From Prevotella sp. UBA6429 (lineage in GTDB: Bacteria > Bacteroidota > Bacteroidia > Bacteroidales > Bacteroidaceae), in contig DJOV01000065.1 of assembly GCA_002437285.1 (NCBI GenBank), positions 1 through 12,609 on the forward strand: a DNA stretch of 12,609 nucleotides, in the 5' to 3' direction. Of the stretch, positions 7,101 to 12,609 are shown one piece after another. Position 1 is the stretch's first letter, and every line of letters begins with the position of its first letter. Made by a program: the position numbers and the translations under genes. The notes below the pieces were generated by a model. That model saw only the letters and a program-made list of their open reading frames with translations, was not told where the DNA came from and did not search any database.

Positions 7101-7139
7101 CGGGGGATATGCGATGGGCGCATGTCCCCCGATTTTTTT
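7101..7139 (+). terminator. strong intrinsic terminator after the lyase gene
   Basis: A 13-bp stem (CGGGGGATATGCG at 7101-7113 with 7119-7131, one G-U pair) closes a 5-nt loop and is followed by seven T at 7133-7139. It separates the lyase gene from the DUF362-ispE unit. Confidence 0.9.
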
Positions 7140-7170
7140 GTCTGAAAGAAAAAAAACAAACTGGAACAAC

Positions 7171-7199
7171 CGCTTTTCAAGCGAAAAGCATTATTTTTG
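7171..7199 (+). promoter_or_regulatory. promoter with overlapping palindromes upstream of DUF362-ispE
   Basis: A -7 box TATTTTTG lies at 7192-7199, 29 nt before the ATG at 7229. No convincing TTTG -33 box is visible. Directly upstream are two overlapping perfect palindromes: GCTTTTC-AAGC-GAAAAGC (7172-7189) and CGCTT-TTC-AAGCG (7171-7183). Their position between -33 and -7 fits a repressor site; no regulator is identified. Confidence 0.5.
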
Positions 7200-7228
7200 C
7201 ACATGTAAAGAAAGACCATTTACTATCC

Positions 7229-8209
7229 ATGAGCATGAAGAAACTTTTTACTATGGTTTGCGTCGCGCTGATGACGCTTGCCGCTTCGGCACAGTCGAAA
7301 GTCTATGTGACGCGCCAGATCACTCCCGCGGCGCTGGTGAAAATCTACAAGGCCCTGGGCGTGAAGGCGGAAGGGCGTGTGGCGGTCAAGGTGTCGACAG
7401 GCGAAGGGTCTAATCCCAACTACCTGAAGCCGGAACTCATCAAGGACCTCGTCTATGAGGTCGACGGCACCATCGTGGAGAACAACACGGCCTATGGCGG
7501 CGACCCCAACGACGTGCGCAACAACTCGGAGAACCACTGGCGCGTCATCGACCGCCATGGCTTCACCAAGTATTTCCCTGTGGACATCATGGACGAGTAT
7601 GACGAGATACGCATCCCGGTGCGTGACCACACGCATCTCAACTATGACATCGTGGGAGGACACATGGCCAACTATGACTTCATGATTGCCCTCAACCACT
7701 TCAAGGGGCACCCCATGGGCGGCTATGGCGGAGCGCTGAAGAACCTCTCCATCGGCTGCGCCAGCCAGAACGGCAAGGCTTACATCCACTCGGCGGGCAA
7801 GATGAACAAGCTCGACGCACGCAAGCTGTGGACGCCCGAGATGATCGGCGACCAGGACGGGTTCCTCGAGTCGATGGCCGCCGCAGCGCAGGCTGTGGTC
7901 AACTATTTCCAGAAGCAGGAGGGCATCATCTACATATCGGTGATGAACAACATGTCGGTCGACTGCGACTGTGTGGACCATCCCGCTCCCGTGAAGCTCA
8001 AGGACTATGGCATCCTGGCCTCCACCGACCCCGTGGCGCTCGACCAGGCTTGTGTCGACATCATCAACCAGCAGAAGGTCACGGCAGAGAGTGACCCTAC
8101 CGACCTGCTGAAGCGCATCGACAAGCAGCACGGCACGCACACCATCGACTGGGCGGAGAAGATCGGACTGGGATCCAAGAAATACAAACTCATTAGCATT
8201 GACAAGTAA
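7229..8209 (+). CDS. secreted DUF362-domain protein
   Basis: The start is placed at ATG 7229 (7235 is possible), because the next 21 residues form a signal peptide (MSMKKLFTMVCVALMTLAASA, cleaved before Q22) and a promoter lies just upstream. An in-frame ATG at 7109 falls inside the lyase terminator and is rejected. The mature protein of about 305 residues is a DUF362 protein: VAVKVSTGEG near the N-terminus, IVENNTAYGG, HFKGHPMGGYGGALKNLSIGCASQ with C177, and the C-terminal signature C246-D-C248-VDH followed by GILASTDPVALDQACVDII. DUF362 has no established reaction; some members carry ferredoxin domains, absent here. The cysteines and histidines could bind a metal or an Fe-S cluster, which is inference. 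ispE begins 15 bp downstream, so the two are probably one transcript. Confidence 0.8.
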   Translation: MSMKKLFTMVCVALMTLAASAQSKVYVTRQITPAALVKIYKALGVKAEGRVAVKVSTGEGSNPNYLKPELIKDLVYEVDGTIVENNTAYGGDPNDVRNNSENHWRVIDRHGFTKYFPVDIMDEYDEIRIPVRDHTHLNYDIVGGHMANYDFMIALNHFKGHPMGGYGGALKNLSIGCASQNGKAYIHSAGKMNKLDARKLWTPEMIGDQDGFLESMAAAAQAVVNYFQKQEGIIYISVMNNMSVDCDCVDHPAPVKLKDYGILASTDPVALDQACVDIINQQKVTAESDPTDLLKRIDKQHGTHTIDWAEKIGLGSKKYKLISIDK

Positions 8210-8224
8210 ACAAAATACACGACT

Positions 8225-9064
8225 ATGCTGACATTCCCTTGTGCCAAAATCAATCTTGGTCTCAACATCACGGCGGAGCGCGCCGACGGTTACCACGACC
8301 TCGAGACGGTGTTCTATCCCGTTCCCCTCACCGACGCGCTGGAGATCAAGCTCATGGACCCGCGCTTCCCGCATGAGGCGCCTTGTGACCTGAAGGTCAC
8401 GGGCACGCAGGTGGACTGTGACGAGCGCAAGAACCTCGTGGTCAGGGCCTACGACCTGCTGGCCGCCGACTTCAACCTGCCGCCCATCCATGCCCATCTC
8501 CACAAGCACATCCCCTCGCAGGCGGGACTGGGAGGCGGCTCCTCGGACGGTGCCTTCATGATCAGGCTGCTCGACGAGCGCTTCCGTCTCAACATCGGCA
8601 ATGCCGAGATGGAGCGTTATGCGGCACAGCTGGGGTCCGACTGCGCCTTCTTCATCACTGCGGAGCCTTCCTTTGCCACGGGGCGTGGCGAGGTGCTTCA
8701 GCCTGCCGATGGGCCCAAGGGCAACCTCGACGGTTACCACATCGCCATCGTCAAGCCCGACGTGGCAGTCTCCACGCGTGACGCTTACGCGCAGATTGTC
8801 TGCCGGCAGCCCGCGAAGAGCTGCCGCGACATCGTGCGCCAGCCCATCGACACGTGGCGCGCCGAACTGGTCAACGACTTTGAGGCACCCGTCTTCGCGC
8901 AGCATCCTGTGCTGGCTCGCATCAAGGAGAAGCTCTATGACATGGGCGCCGCCTATGCCGCCATGAGCGGATCGGGGTCGGCCCTCTTCGGCATCTTCCG
9001 GCAGGAGCCGCAAGGACTGGAGGAGACCTTCGCCGACTGCTTCACGTTCCATGGACGTATGTGA
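8225..9064 (+). CDS. ispE: 4-diphosphocytidyl-2-C-methyl-D-erythritol kinase
   Basis: This 279-residue GHMP kinase carries out the ATP-dependent phosphorylation of CDP-methylerythritol in the non-mevalonate (MEP) isoprenoid pathway, in the cytoplasm. The family signatures are in order. P-C-A-K8-I-N-L-G-L and RADGYHDLETVFYPV form the N-terminal substrate motif. PSQAGLGGGSSDGA (97-110) is the ATP-binding glycine loop. QLGSDCAFF contains D139, matching the catalytic Asp of E. coli IspE, with K8 as its partner lysine. A-M-S-G-S-G-S-A-L-F-G near the C-terminus is the third GHMP motif. Length is normal and no defect is visible. It sits 15 bp after the DUF362 gene, from whose promoter it is probably expressed, and it is followed by a 20-bp hairpin. 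Confidence 0.95.
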   Translation: MLTFPCAKINLGLNITAERADGYHDLETVFYPVPLTDALEIKLMDPRFPHEAPCDLKVTGTQVDCDERKNLVVRAYDLLAADFNLPPIHAHLHKHIPSQAGLGGGSSDGAFMIRLLDERFRLNIGNAEMERYAAQLGSDCAFFITAEPSFATGRGEVLQPADGPKGNLDGYHIAIVKPDVAVSTRDAYAQIVCRQPAKSCRDIVRQPIDTWRAELVNDFEAPVFAQHPVLARIKEKLYDMGAAYAAMSGSGSALFGIFRQEPQGLEETFADCFTFHGRM

Positions 9065-9114
9065 TGTCCGCGCCGACGGTTGTAGGTGGCGCTGACCTGA
9101 GGACACCGATAAAA

Positions 9115-9162
9115 GAGAAGCCCCACGCTTGTGACCAAGAGTTCACAAGCGTGGGGCTTCTC
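9115..9162. terminator. 20-bp perfect hairpin, probable bidirectional terminator
   Basis: GAGAAGCCCCACGCTTGTGA (9115-9134) pairs perfectly with 9143-9162 around an 8-nt loop (9135-9142). On the minus strand the stem is followed by CTTTTATC, so it fits intrinsic termination of leftward transcripts (maf side). On the plus side the stem lies 50 bp after ispE, but only GTGTTC follows. It separates the converging ispE and maf units. Confidence 0.75.
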
Positions 9163-9212
9163 GTGTTCATCCGATGTATGAAGTGGTCAAGCCAGTATGC
9201 CCGATGTAACTA

Positions 9213-9459
9213 CGGCCTGTAAGGCCAAAAGTGTTAATAATCAGCAAAAGTATAGTCGTGTAACATACTGATTGTGAATACTTTTGCCCTTACAGGGCGT
9301 GATTGCTGTCGCCATGCCAACCCAGGGCGCCGCTTCGCTTGCCCTGGGCTATGTAGGTATTGGGCTTTCAGCCCGCGCATGCGGCAAAAGTCAGGCGCAA
9401 CACGCACATACGGCAAAGTTAGGCGCAACACGCACATGCACTTTTGGCCTTTCAGGCCG
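9213..9459. repeat. 247-bp intergenic repeat element with inverted ends and nested hairpins
   Basis: The left end (9213-9233, starting CGGCCTGTAAGGCC) and the right end (9439-9459, ending TTTCAGGCCG) are inverted copies matching at 20 of 21 positions. Inside are short hairpins of one design, five pairs around three bases: GGCCT-GTA-AGGCC (9214-9226), GCCCT-TAC-AGGGC (9286-9298), GGGCT-TTC-AGCCC (9362-9374) and GGCCT-TTC-AGGCC (9446-9458). There is also a longer one, CCCAGGGC/GCCCTGGG (9321-9328 and 9341-9348). The stems differ by compensatory changes. Similar palindromic intergenic repeats built on CCCAGGG...CCCTGGG and GGGC-TTTC-AGCCC are known from many Bacteroidetes genomes. Reading frames across it look spurious. 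Confidence 0.7.
9382..9438. repeat. two-copy tandem repeat of 28-29 bp
   Basis: Two adjacent units, 9382-9410 and 9411-9438, share the core AGGCGCAACACGCACAT and a CGGCAAA start. They differ by one base in length and few substitutions. They lie inside the 247-bp element between two of its hairpins. They are independent in sequence from the 28-bp array at 9481, though similar in length. Confidence 0.7.
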
Positions 9460-9480
9460 TTGTAAGCTGTAGTTCCGGAA

Positions 9481-9620
9481 TGCAGGCCTTGGCAAGTGGT
9501 GCGGCCATTGCAGACCCTGGCAAGTGGTGCGGCCATTGCAGACCCTGGCATGTGGTGCGGCCATTGCAGACCCTGGCATGTGGTGCGGCCAGTGCAGGCT
9601 GTAGCAAGCGGAACGGCAAG
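9481..9620. repeat. 28-bp tandem repeat, four close copies plus one degenerate
   Basis: Units begin at 9481, 9509, 9537, 9565 and 9593, each starting TGCAG. Units 2-4 share the core TGCAGACCCTGGCA and differ at one or two positions. Unit 1 differs from unit 2 at two positions. Unit 5 (9593-9620) matches unit 1 at about 20 of 28. Because 28 is not a multiple of three, each copy shifts the reading frame, so this is not a protein repeat. Units are contiguous with no spacers, so it is not a CRISPR array. The remaining bases to 9686 show nothing recognisable. Confidence 0.85.
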
Positions 9621-9686
9621 ACAGGGCTTGCTGTTGTGGGCAAACGCAGGGATTTATAGTTTGGTTGATGTTCTTTCGTGTGCCGC

Positions 9687-10295
9687 TTACAGTGTGTTGC
9701 TTTCATCGGTCATCTGGCGCAGTTCCTGCCAGATGCGCTGCACGGGCAGGCCCATCACGTTGAAGTAGCTGCCGTGGATGCCCGTCACACCGATGTAGCC
9801 TATCCACTCCTGGATGCCGTAGGCACCCGCCTTGTCGAAGGGGCGGTAGTGGGCGATGTAGTGGTCGATCTCATCATCGGTGAGCTGGCGGAAGGCGACC
9901 TCTGTGGTGACGGCAAACTGCCGTTGGTGCTCGTGGGTGGTGAGGCAGACGCCTGTGATGACGCGGTGCGAGCGACCGCTGAGCGCATGCAGCATCTGCC
10001 GCGCCTCGTCGGCGTCCTTGGGCTTGCCCAGCACGCTGAAGTCATGCTCGTCGTGGTCCACCACCACCACGGTGTCGGCGGTGATGAGCAGTTCGCCGGG
10101 TTGCACCTTGTAGGCGTCAGCCTTCTCGTGTGCGATGTATTGCGGAATCTCTGCGGCCGGCAGGTCGGCGGGATAGGTCTCGCTGATGCCCTTGATGACA
10201 TGCACCTCAAAGTCGAGACCCAGCCCGGCCAGCAGCTCGCGCCGGCGCGGAGAGTTGCTGGCCAGGATGATTTTGTAAGGGATGGGTTTGATCAT
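9687..10295 (-). CDS. maf: Maf-family nucleotide pyrophosphatase
   Basis: This 202-residue protein has the full Maf signature: S13-N-S-P-R-R18 in the N-terminal phosphate-binding loop, ITADTVV with catalytic D74, GKP (90-92), LSGRSHRVITGV (105-116), DKAGAYGIQ (154-162) and GSYFNVMGLP (175-184). Maf proteins hydrolyse nucleoside triphosphates, often dTTP/UTP or modified nucleotides, to monophosphates, and act in the cytoplasm. The DKAGAYGIQ form fits the dTTP/UTP-type group, by inference. It is the last gene of a leftward unit, 24 bp after kdsC. No terminator lies directly behind it; the nearest is the hairpin at 9115-9162. Confidence 0.93.
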   Translation of the reverse strand: MIKPIPYKIILASNSPRRRELLAGLGLDFEVHVIKGISETYPADLPAAEIPQYIAHEKADAYKVQPGELLITADTVVVVDHDEHDFSVLGKPKDADEARQMLHALSGRSHRVITGVCLTTHEHQRQFAVTTEVAFRQLTDDEIDHYIAHYRPFDKAGAYGIQEWIGYIGVTGIHGSYFNVMGLPVQRIWQELRQMTDESNTL

Positions 10296-10319
10296 GTTGA
10301 TTTTTTTCTTTGATGTGGC

Positions 10320-10838
10320 TCACCAGCCGAAGGCATGGGCGCTGCTCAGCCATTTGCCCTGCGCCTGGAGCACCTGCTCGATGACGTCGCGGGCACAGCC
10401 GTAGCCGCCCCGCTTGTCAGACACGTAGACAGCCGCCGCCTTGGCCTCCGGGCAGGCGTCAGCCGGACAGCAGGGGCAGCCCACCCGTCGCATGACCTGC
10501 AGGTCGGGGATGTCGTCACCCATGTAGATGATCTCGTCGTCATGCAGGCCGTACAGCGTCACAAACTGCTCGTAGGTCTTGATCTTCACGGCACATTTCT
10601 GGTAGATGTCGGTCACGCCCAGGTAGGCATAGCGCTTGCCGATGGCCTCGGCCTGTCCGCCCGTCATGATGGCGCAGCGGATGCCCTCCTTCTGTGCCAG
10701 CTGGATGGCATAGCCGTCCTTGATGTTGATGGTGCGCACGGGCATGCCCTCATCATCCATGCCGATGGTCGAGGCCGACAGCACACCGTCGACATCGAAG
10801 ATGATGGCCCGTATCTTTTTCAAGTCGTAGTTGATCAT
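10320..10838 (-). CDS. kdsC: 3-deoxy-D-manno-octulosonate 8-phosphate phosphatase
   Basis: This 172-residue HAD-family phosphatase removes the phosphate from Kdo-8-phosphate, giving Kdo for the lipopolysaccharide inner core. The motifs are FD15-V-D17-GVLS (nucleophile and acid/base), IMTGG (57-61), K85 in the KIKTYEQF segment, and GDDIPD (107-112) for Mg2+ binding. The C-terminal YVSDKRGGYGCARDVIEQVLQAQGKW is typical of stand-alone KdsC. TGG replaces the TGR seen in E. coli KdsC. It lies 22 bp after the nitroreductase and 24 bp before maf, all leftward. kdsC next to maf is a familiar arrangement in Bacteroidetes. Confidence 0.92.
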   Translation of the reverse strand: MINYDLKKIRAIIFDVDGVLSASTIGMDDEGMPVRTINIKDGYAIQLAQKEGIRCAIMTGGQAEAIGKRYAYLGVTDIYQKCAVKIKTYEQFVTLYGLHDDEIIYMGDDIPDLQVMRRVGCPCCPADACPEAKAAAVYVSDKRGGYGCARDVIEQVLQAQGKWLSSAHAFGW

Positions 10839-10860
10839 GATGCAGTGGGGTGGGGGCGTT

Positions 10861-11397
10861 TCAGAGCTCTATGCTCGACTTGTTGATGACGTTTTCCCAC
10901 TTCAGCTTCTCTTCGTTCTGCGGCTTGCGCTCATCGGCGGGATGTCCGATGGCCAGCACGAACAGCACCTCCTGGTCTGCCGGCAGGTCGAGGATGTCGT
11001 GTATGACCTTGTCTGACGGTGTGCCGTCAGCCTGGTGCTTGTCGCGCATCTGTATCCAGCAGGAGCCCAGTCCGAGGTCTTCGGCTTGCAGTTGCATCAT
11101 GATGGCGGCTATCGAGCCGTCCTCAATCCAGCAAGGGTTGGTCTTCGGGTCGCCCATGACGACGATGGCCAGCGGAGCCTCCTTGAGGAACGTGGCACCG
11201 CTCTCCTTGGCTTCCGACAGGGCGGCGATGGCCGCAGGGTCGTCGGTCACGGCAAAGTGCCAGGCGCGCACGCACTTGGCTGTTGGCGACATGAGGGCAG
11301 CGCGTAGGATGAGGCGCACCTCCTCGGCACTTACTTTTTCGCTGGTGTATTTGCGGTGGCTGCGCCGCACTTGTACCAATGTCTTGAAATCTTTCAT
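10861..11397 (-). CDS. nitroreductase-family flavoprotein
   Basis: This 178-residue protein has the fold markers of FMN-dependent nitroreductases: RRSHRKYTSEKVS (11-23) for FMN phosphate binding, ALMSPTAKCVRAWHF (34-48), and AEDLGLGSCWIQMR (105-118) near the isoalloxazine site, ending in a region with AIGHPADERKP (149-159). Family members reduce nitro compounds, quinones or other acceptors with NAD(P)H. The physiological substrate cannot be read from the sequence. It is the first gene of the leftward unit with kdsC and maf and begins 26 nt after a TAACTTTG -7 box. The function link to its neighbours is unclear. Confidence 0.85.
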   Translation of the reverse strand: MKDFKTLVQVRRSHRKYTSEKVSAEEVRLILRAALMSPTAKCVRAWHFAVTDDPAAIAALSEAKESGATFLKEAPLAIVVMGDPKTNPCWIEDGSIAAIMMQLQAEDLGLGSCWIQMRDKHQADGTPSDKVIHDILDLPADQEVLFVLAIGHPADERKPQNEEKLKWENVINKSSIEL

Positions 11398-11423
11398 GGA
11401 TGGAAGTTTTTAACGTTTCATCG

Positions 11424-11431
11424 CAAAGTTA
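11424..11431 (-). promoter_or_regulatory. -7 box for the nitroreductase-kdsC-maf operon
   Basis: The minus strand carries TAACTTTG (11431-11424), a consensus -7 box, with a 26-nt gap to the ATG at 11397. The only TTTG upstream (11449-11446) is 14 nt away, too close for a standard -33, so the upstream element is weak or absent. Confidence 0.6.
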
Positions 11432-11475
11432 CAAAAATCGTGAGACAAATGCTATGCTGTCCCCACATTTTTTGC

Positions 11476-11483
11476 TAATTTTG
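11476..11483 (+). promoter_or_regulatory. -7 box just before the acyltransferase start
   Basis: TAATTTTG at 11476-11483 ends only five bases before the ATG at 11489. With the usual short distance from this box to the transcription start, the mRNA would begin at or next to the start codon. No good TTTG lies 19-21 nt upstream. Confidence 0.5.
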
Positions 11484-11488
11484 CCGAC

Positions 11489-12466
11489 ATGAACCCCATC
11501 AGCGTGACCATCTATTCGCATGGCGAGACATTGCCGCCCCTGCATGGCAGCAATTTCTTCCATAGTGCCGAGCTTTTCCACATTGTGGAGAAGTCGCCCG
11601 GACAGCGCCCTTACATGGCCGTCGCCACGGATGAGGCAGGGCGCGAGCTGGGTCATCTGCTGGCCTTCACGCATGTGCACGGCATGTGGGTGCCGCCCTT
11701 CCGCTATTGGCAGGGTCGCGCTTACGGCGAAGGCGAGTATGTGGATGAGTCGCGCCGTGAGGAGGTGTTCGGCGTGTTGCTCCGGGCCATCACCCGCAAG
11801 CTGCGCCGCCGGTTATGCTTCGTGATAGAGTTTAGCGACCTGTCGAAGAAGATGTTCGGTTACCGGTTGTTTCGCGAGAACGGCTATTTCCCCATCTCGT
11901 GGATGGAGGTCTACAACTCGCTCCACTCCATGGCGCCGCGTGACCGCCTGGGCCCGCGGATGCTCGACCGCATCGAGCGTGTGAGGAAGATGGGTGTGGA
12001 GACGCGCGAGGTGGAGACGGAAGCCGAACTGCATCAGTTCTACCGGTTGCTCAATGGCTTCTACCGCTTCAAGATGCGGCGCGTCATTCCGTCGGAGGCG
12101 CAGCTGCGCCAGTTTGACTGTAGCGACCGGGCGCGTGTGTTCATCACGCTTTACAGGGGGAAGGTGATTGGCGGCAGCCTTTGCCTGTTCTCCGAGGGCA
12201 ACTGCTACCTGTGGTACCTGGCCTCGCGCCGCAAGCGCTATCCGCACCTACACCCGAACATGATGACCATTTGGCATGCCATCAACTGGGCGTGGGTGCA
12301 CAACTACGCGCACATCTTCTTCCTGGACGTGGGCCTTCCCGTGCCCCACAGTCCCTTTCGCGACTTCATCCTCTCTTTTGGCGGAAAGCCCGCCAGCACC
12401 TATCGCTGGTTCAGTCTGCTGCCCACTTGGCTCAACGGTGTCTTCTCGTGGATCTACCGGGAGTGA
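11489..12466 (+). CDS. FemAB/GNAT-like acyltransferase
   Basis: This 325-residue cytoplasmic protein has the two-lobed GNAT arrangement of FemAB-like and Acetyltransf_6-type proteins. The N-terminal lobe runs from SNFFHSAELFHIVEK through PYMAVATDE and GHLLAFTHV. The C-terminal lobe has ELHQFYRLLNGFYRFKMRRVIPSEAQLRQFD (180-210), then ARVFITLYRGKVIGGSLCLFSEGNCYLWYLASRRKRYPHLHPNMMTIWHAINWA (215-268) and FFLDVG (277-282). FemAB relatives add amino acids to peptidoglycan or make related acyl transfers. Which one this does cannot be read here; a polysaccharide- or lipid-modifying role is equally possible. The start is supported by the conserved N-terminal region and a -7 box. The gene is divergent from the nitroreductase and followed by a weak hairpin terminator. 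Confidence 0.75.
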   Translation: MNPISVTIYSHGETLPPLHGSNFFHSAELFHIVEKSPGQRPYMAVATDEAGRELGHLLAFTHVHGMWVPPFRYWQGRAYGEGEYVDESRREEVFGVLLRAITRKLRRRLCFVIEFSDLSKKMFGYRLFRENGYFPISWMEVYNSLHSMAPRDRLGPRMLDRIERVRKMGVETREVETEAELHQFYRLLNGFYRFKMRRVIPSEAQLRQFDCSDRARVFITLYRGKVIGGSLCLFSEGNCYLWYLASRRKRYPHLHPNMMTIWHAINWAWVHNYAHIFFLDVGLPVPHSPFRDFILSFGGKPASTYRWFSLLPTWLNGVFSWIYRE

Positions 12467-12475
12467 GCCGGCATG

Positions 12476-12506
12476 GTGACACGGATGAGTTTCTGTCACG
12501 ATTTTT
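12476..12506 (+). terminator. weak intrinsic terminator after the acyltransferase gene
   Basis: GTGACA (12476-12481) pairs with TGTCAC (12494-12499) around a 12-nt loop and is followed by GA and five T (12502-12506). The stem is short but it stands 10 bp after the stop codon. Confidence 0.45.
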
Positions 12507-12590
12507 GGTCGAAAAGTTTGTCACGGACGGCTGTTGAGATAGAGCGCGAAAATGGCGTTTTTCACTGGTCGCGCCTCGATTTGCGTGGGG

Positions 12591-12598
12591 TAATTTTG
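12591..12598 (+). promoter_or_regulatory. -7 box for a gene beyond the right edge
   Basis: TAATTTTG at 12591-12598 matches the Bacteroidetes -7 consensus in a 143-bp region with no gene. No clear -33 TTTG is seen. It points to a rightward gene starting just past the window. Confidence 0.5.
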
Positions 12599-12609
12599 CG
12601 ATAAAGGGT

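Noticed and set aside
7109..7228. Upstream in-frame start for the DUF362 gene
   Set aside because: The ATG at 7109 lies inside the lyase terminator and upstream of the promoter; the signal peptide begins at 7229 or 7235.
7223..9106. 627-codon minus-strand open frame across DUF362 and ispE
   Set aside because: It is antisense to two well-recognised genes and crosses the gap between them; its translation is low-complexity in V, H, R and D.
9481..9620. CRISPR array
   Set aside because: The 28-bp units are contiguous, with no unique spacers, and there are no cas genes nearby.
9234..9706. Short open frames on both strands across the repeat cluster
   Set aside because: They are translations of hairpins and a 28-bp tandem repeat that shifts frame at every unit; such frames are often mispredicted in Bacteroidetes repeats.
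9678..10313. Plus-strand open frame opposite maf (and 10335-10886 opposite kdsC)
   Set aside because: The minus-strand Maf and KdsC carry complete catalytic motifs; the opposite frames have none.

Overview
The window looks like a chromosome segment from a GC-rich member of Bacteroidales, most likely Prevotellaceae. Reasons: TAnnTTTG-type -7 promoter boxes recur before genes, Shine-Dalgarno sequences are weak, the integrase is Bacteroides-type, a secreted protein ends in a YDLTGRR...GVYI...GKKVVVK tail, and kdsC and maf sit side by side. No accession or species can be fixed from the sequence alone.

Left part (1 to about 2640) is AT-rich accessory DNA. It holds the first nine codons of a leftward gene, a higBA-type toxin-antitoxin pair with a candidate operator over its promoter, and a leftward tyrosine-recombinase gene. 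The recombinase stops matching its family at about residue 283. From there it continues in frame into four degenerate W-D-W repeats, so it has no catalytic HxxR or tyrosine region. A 14-bp direct repeat (162-175 and 2566-2579) brackets the three genes and could mark the ends of a small, decayed integrated element.

Right part (2802 to the end) is GC-rich core-like DNA. A very large secreted polysaccharide lyase (alginate-lyase fold, PL38-like, with LamG-like, Ig-like and binding modules) ends at a strong intrinsic terminator. Next come a secreted DUF362 protein and ispE, 15 bp apart and probably co-transcribed. A 20-bp hairpin ends that unit. It is followed by about 500 bp of non-coding repeats: a 247-bp element with near-perfect 21-nt inverted ends and several short hairpins, then a 28-bp tandem repeat. 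A leftward operon of nitroreductase, kdsC and maf follows, and its promoter region is shared with a divergent FemAB/GNAT-like acyltransferase gene. The window ends with a weak terminator and the start of another promoter.

The genes do not form one pathway. IspE (isoprenoid precursors), KdsC (Kdo for lipopolysaccharide) and Maf (nucleotide housekeeping) are household genes. The lyase serves glycan breakdown outside the cytoplasm. The left island is mobile-element debris. The most unusual objects are the recombinase/WDW-repeat fusion with its candidate att repeats, and the intergenic repeat cluster at 9213-9620.
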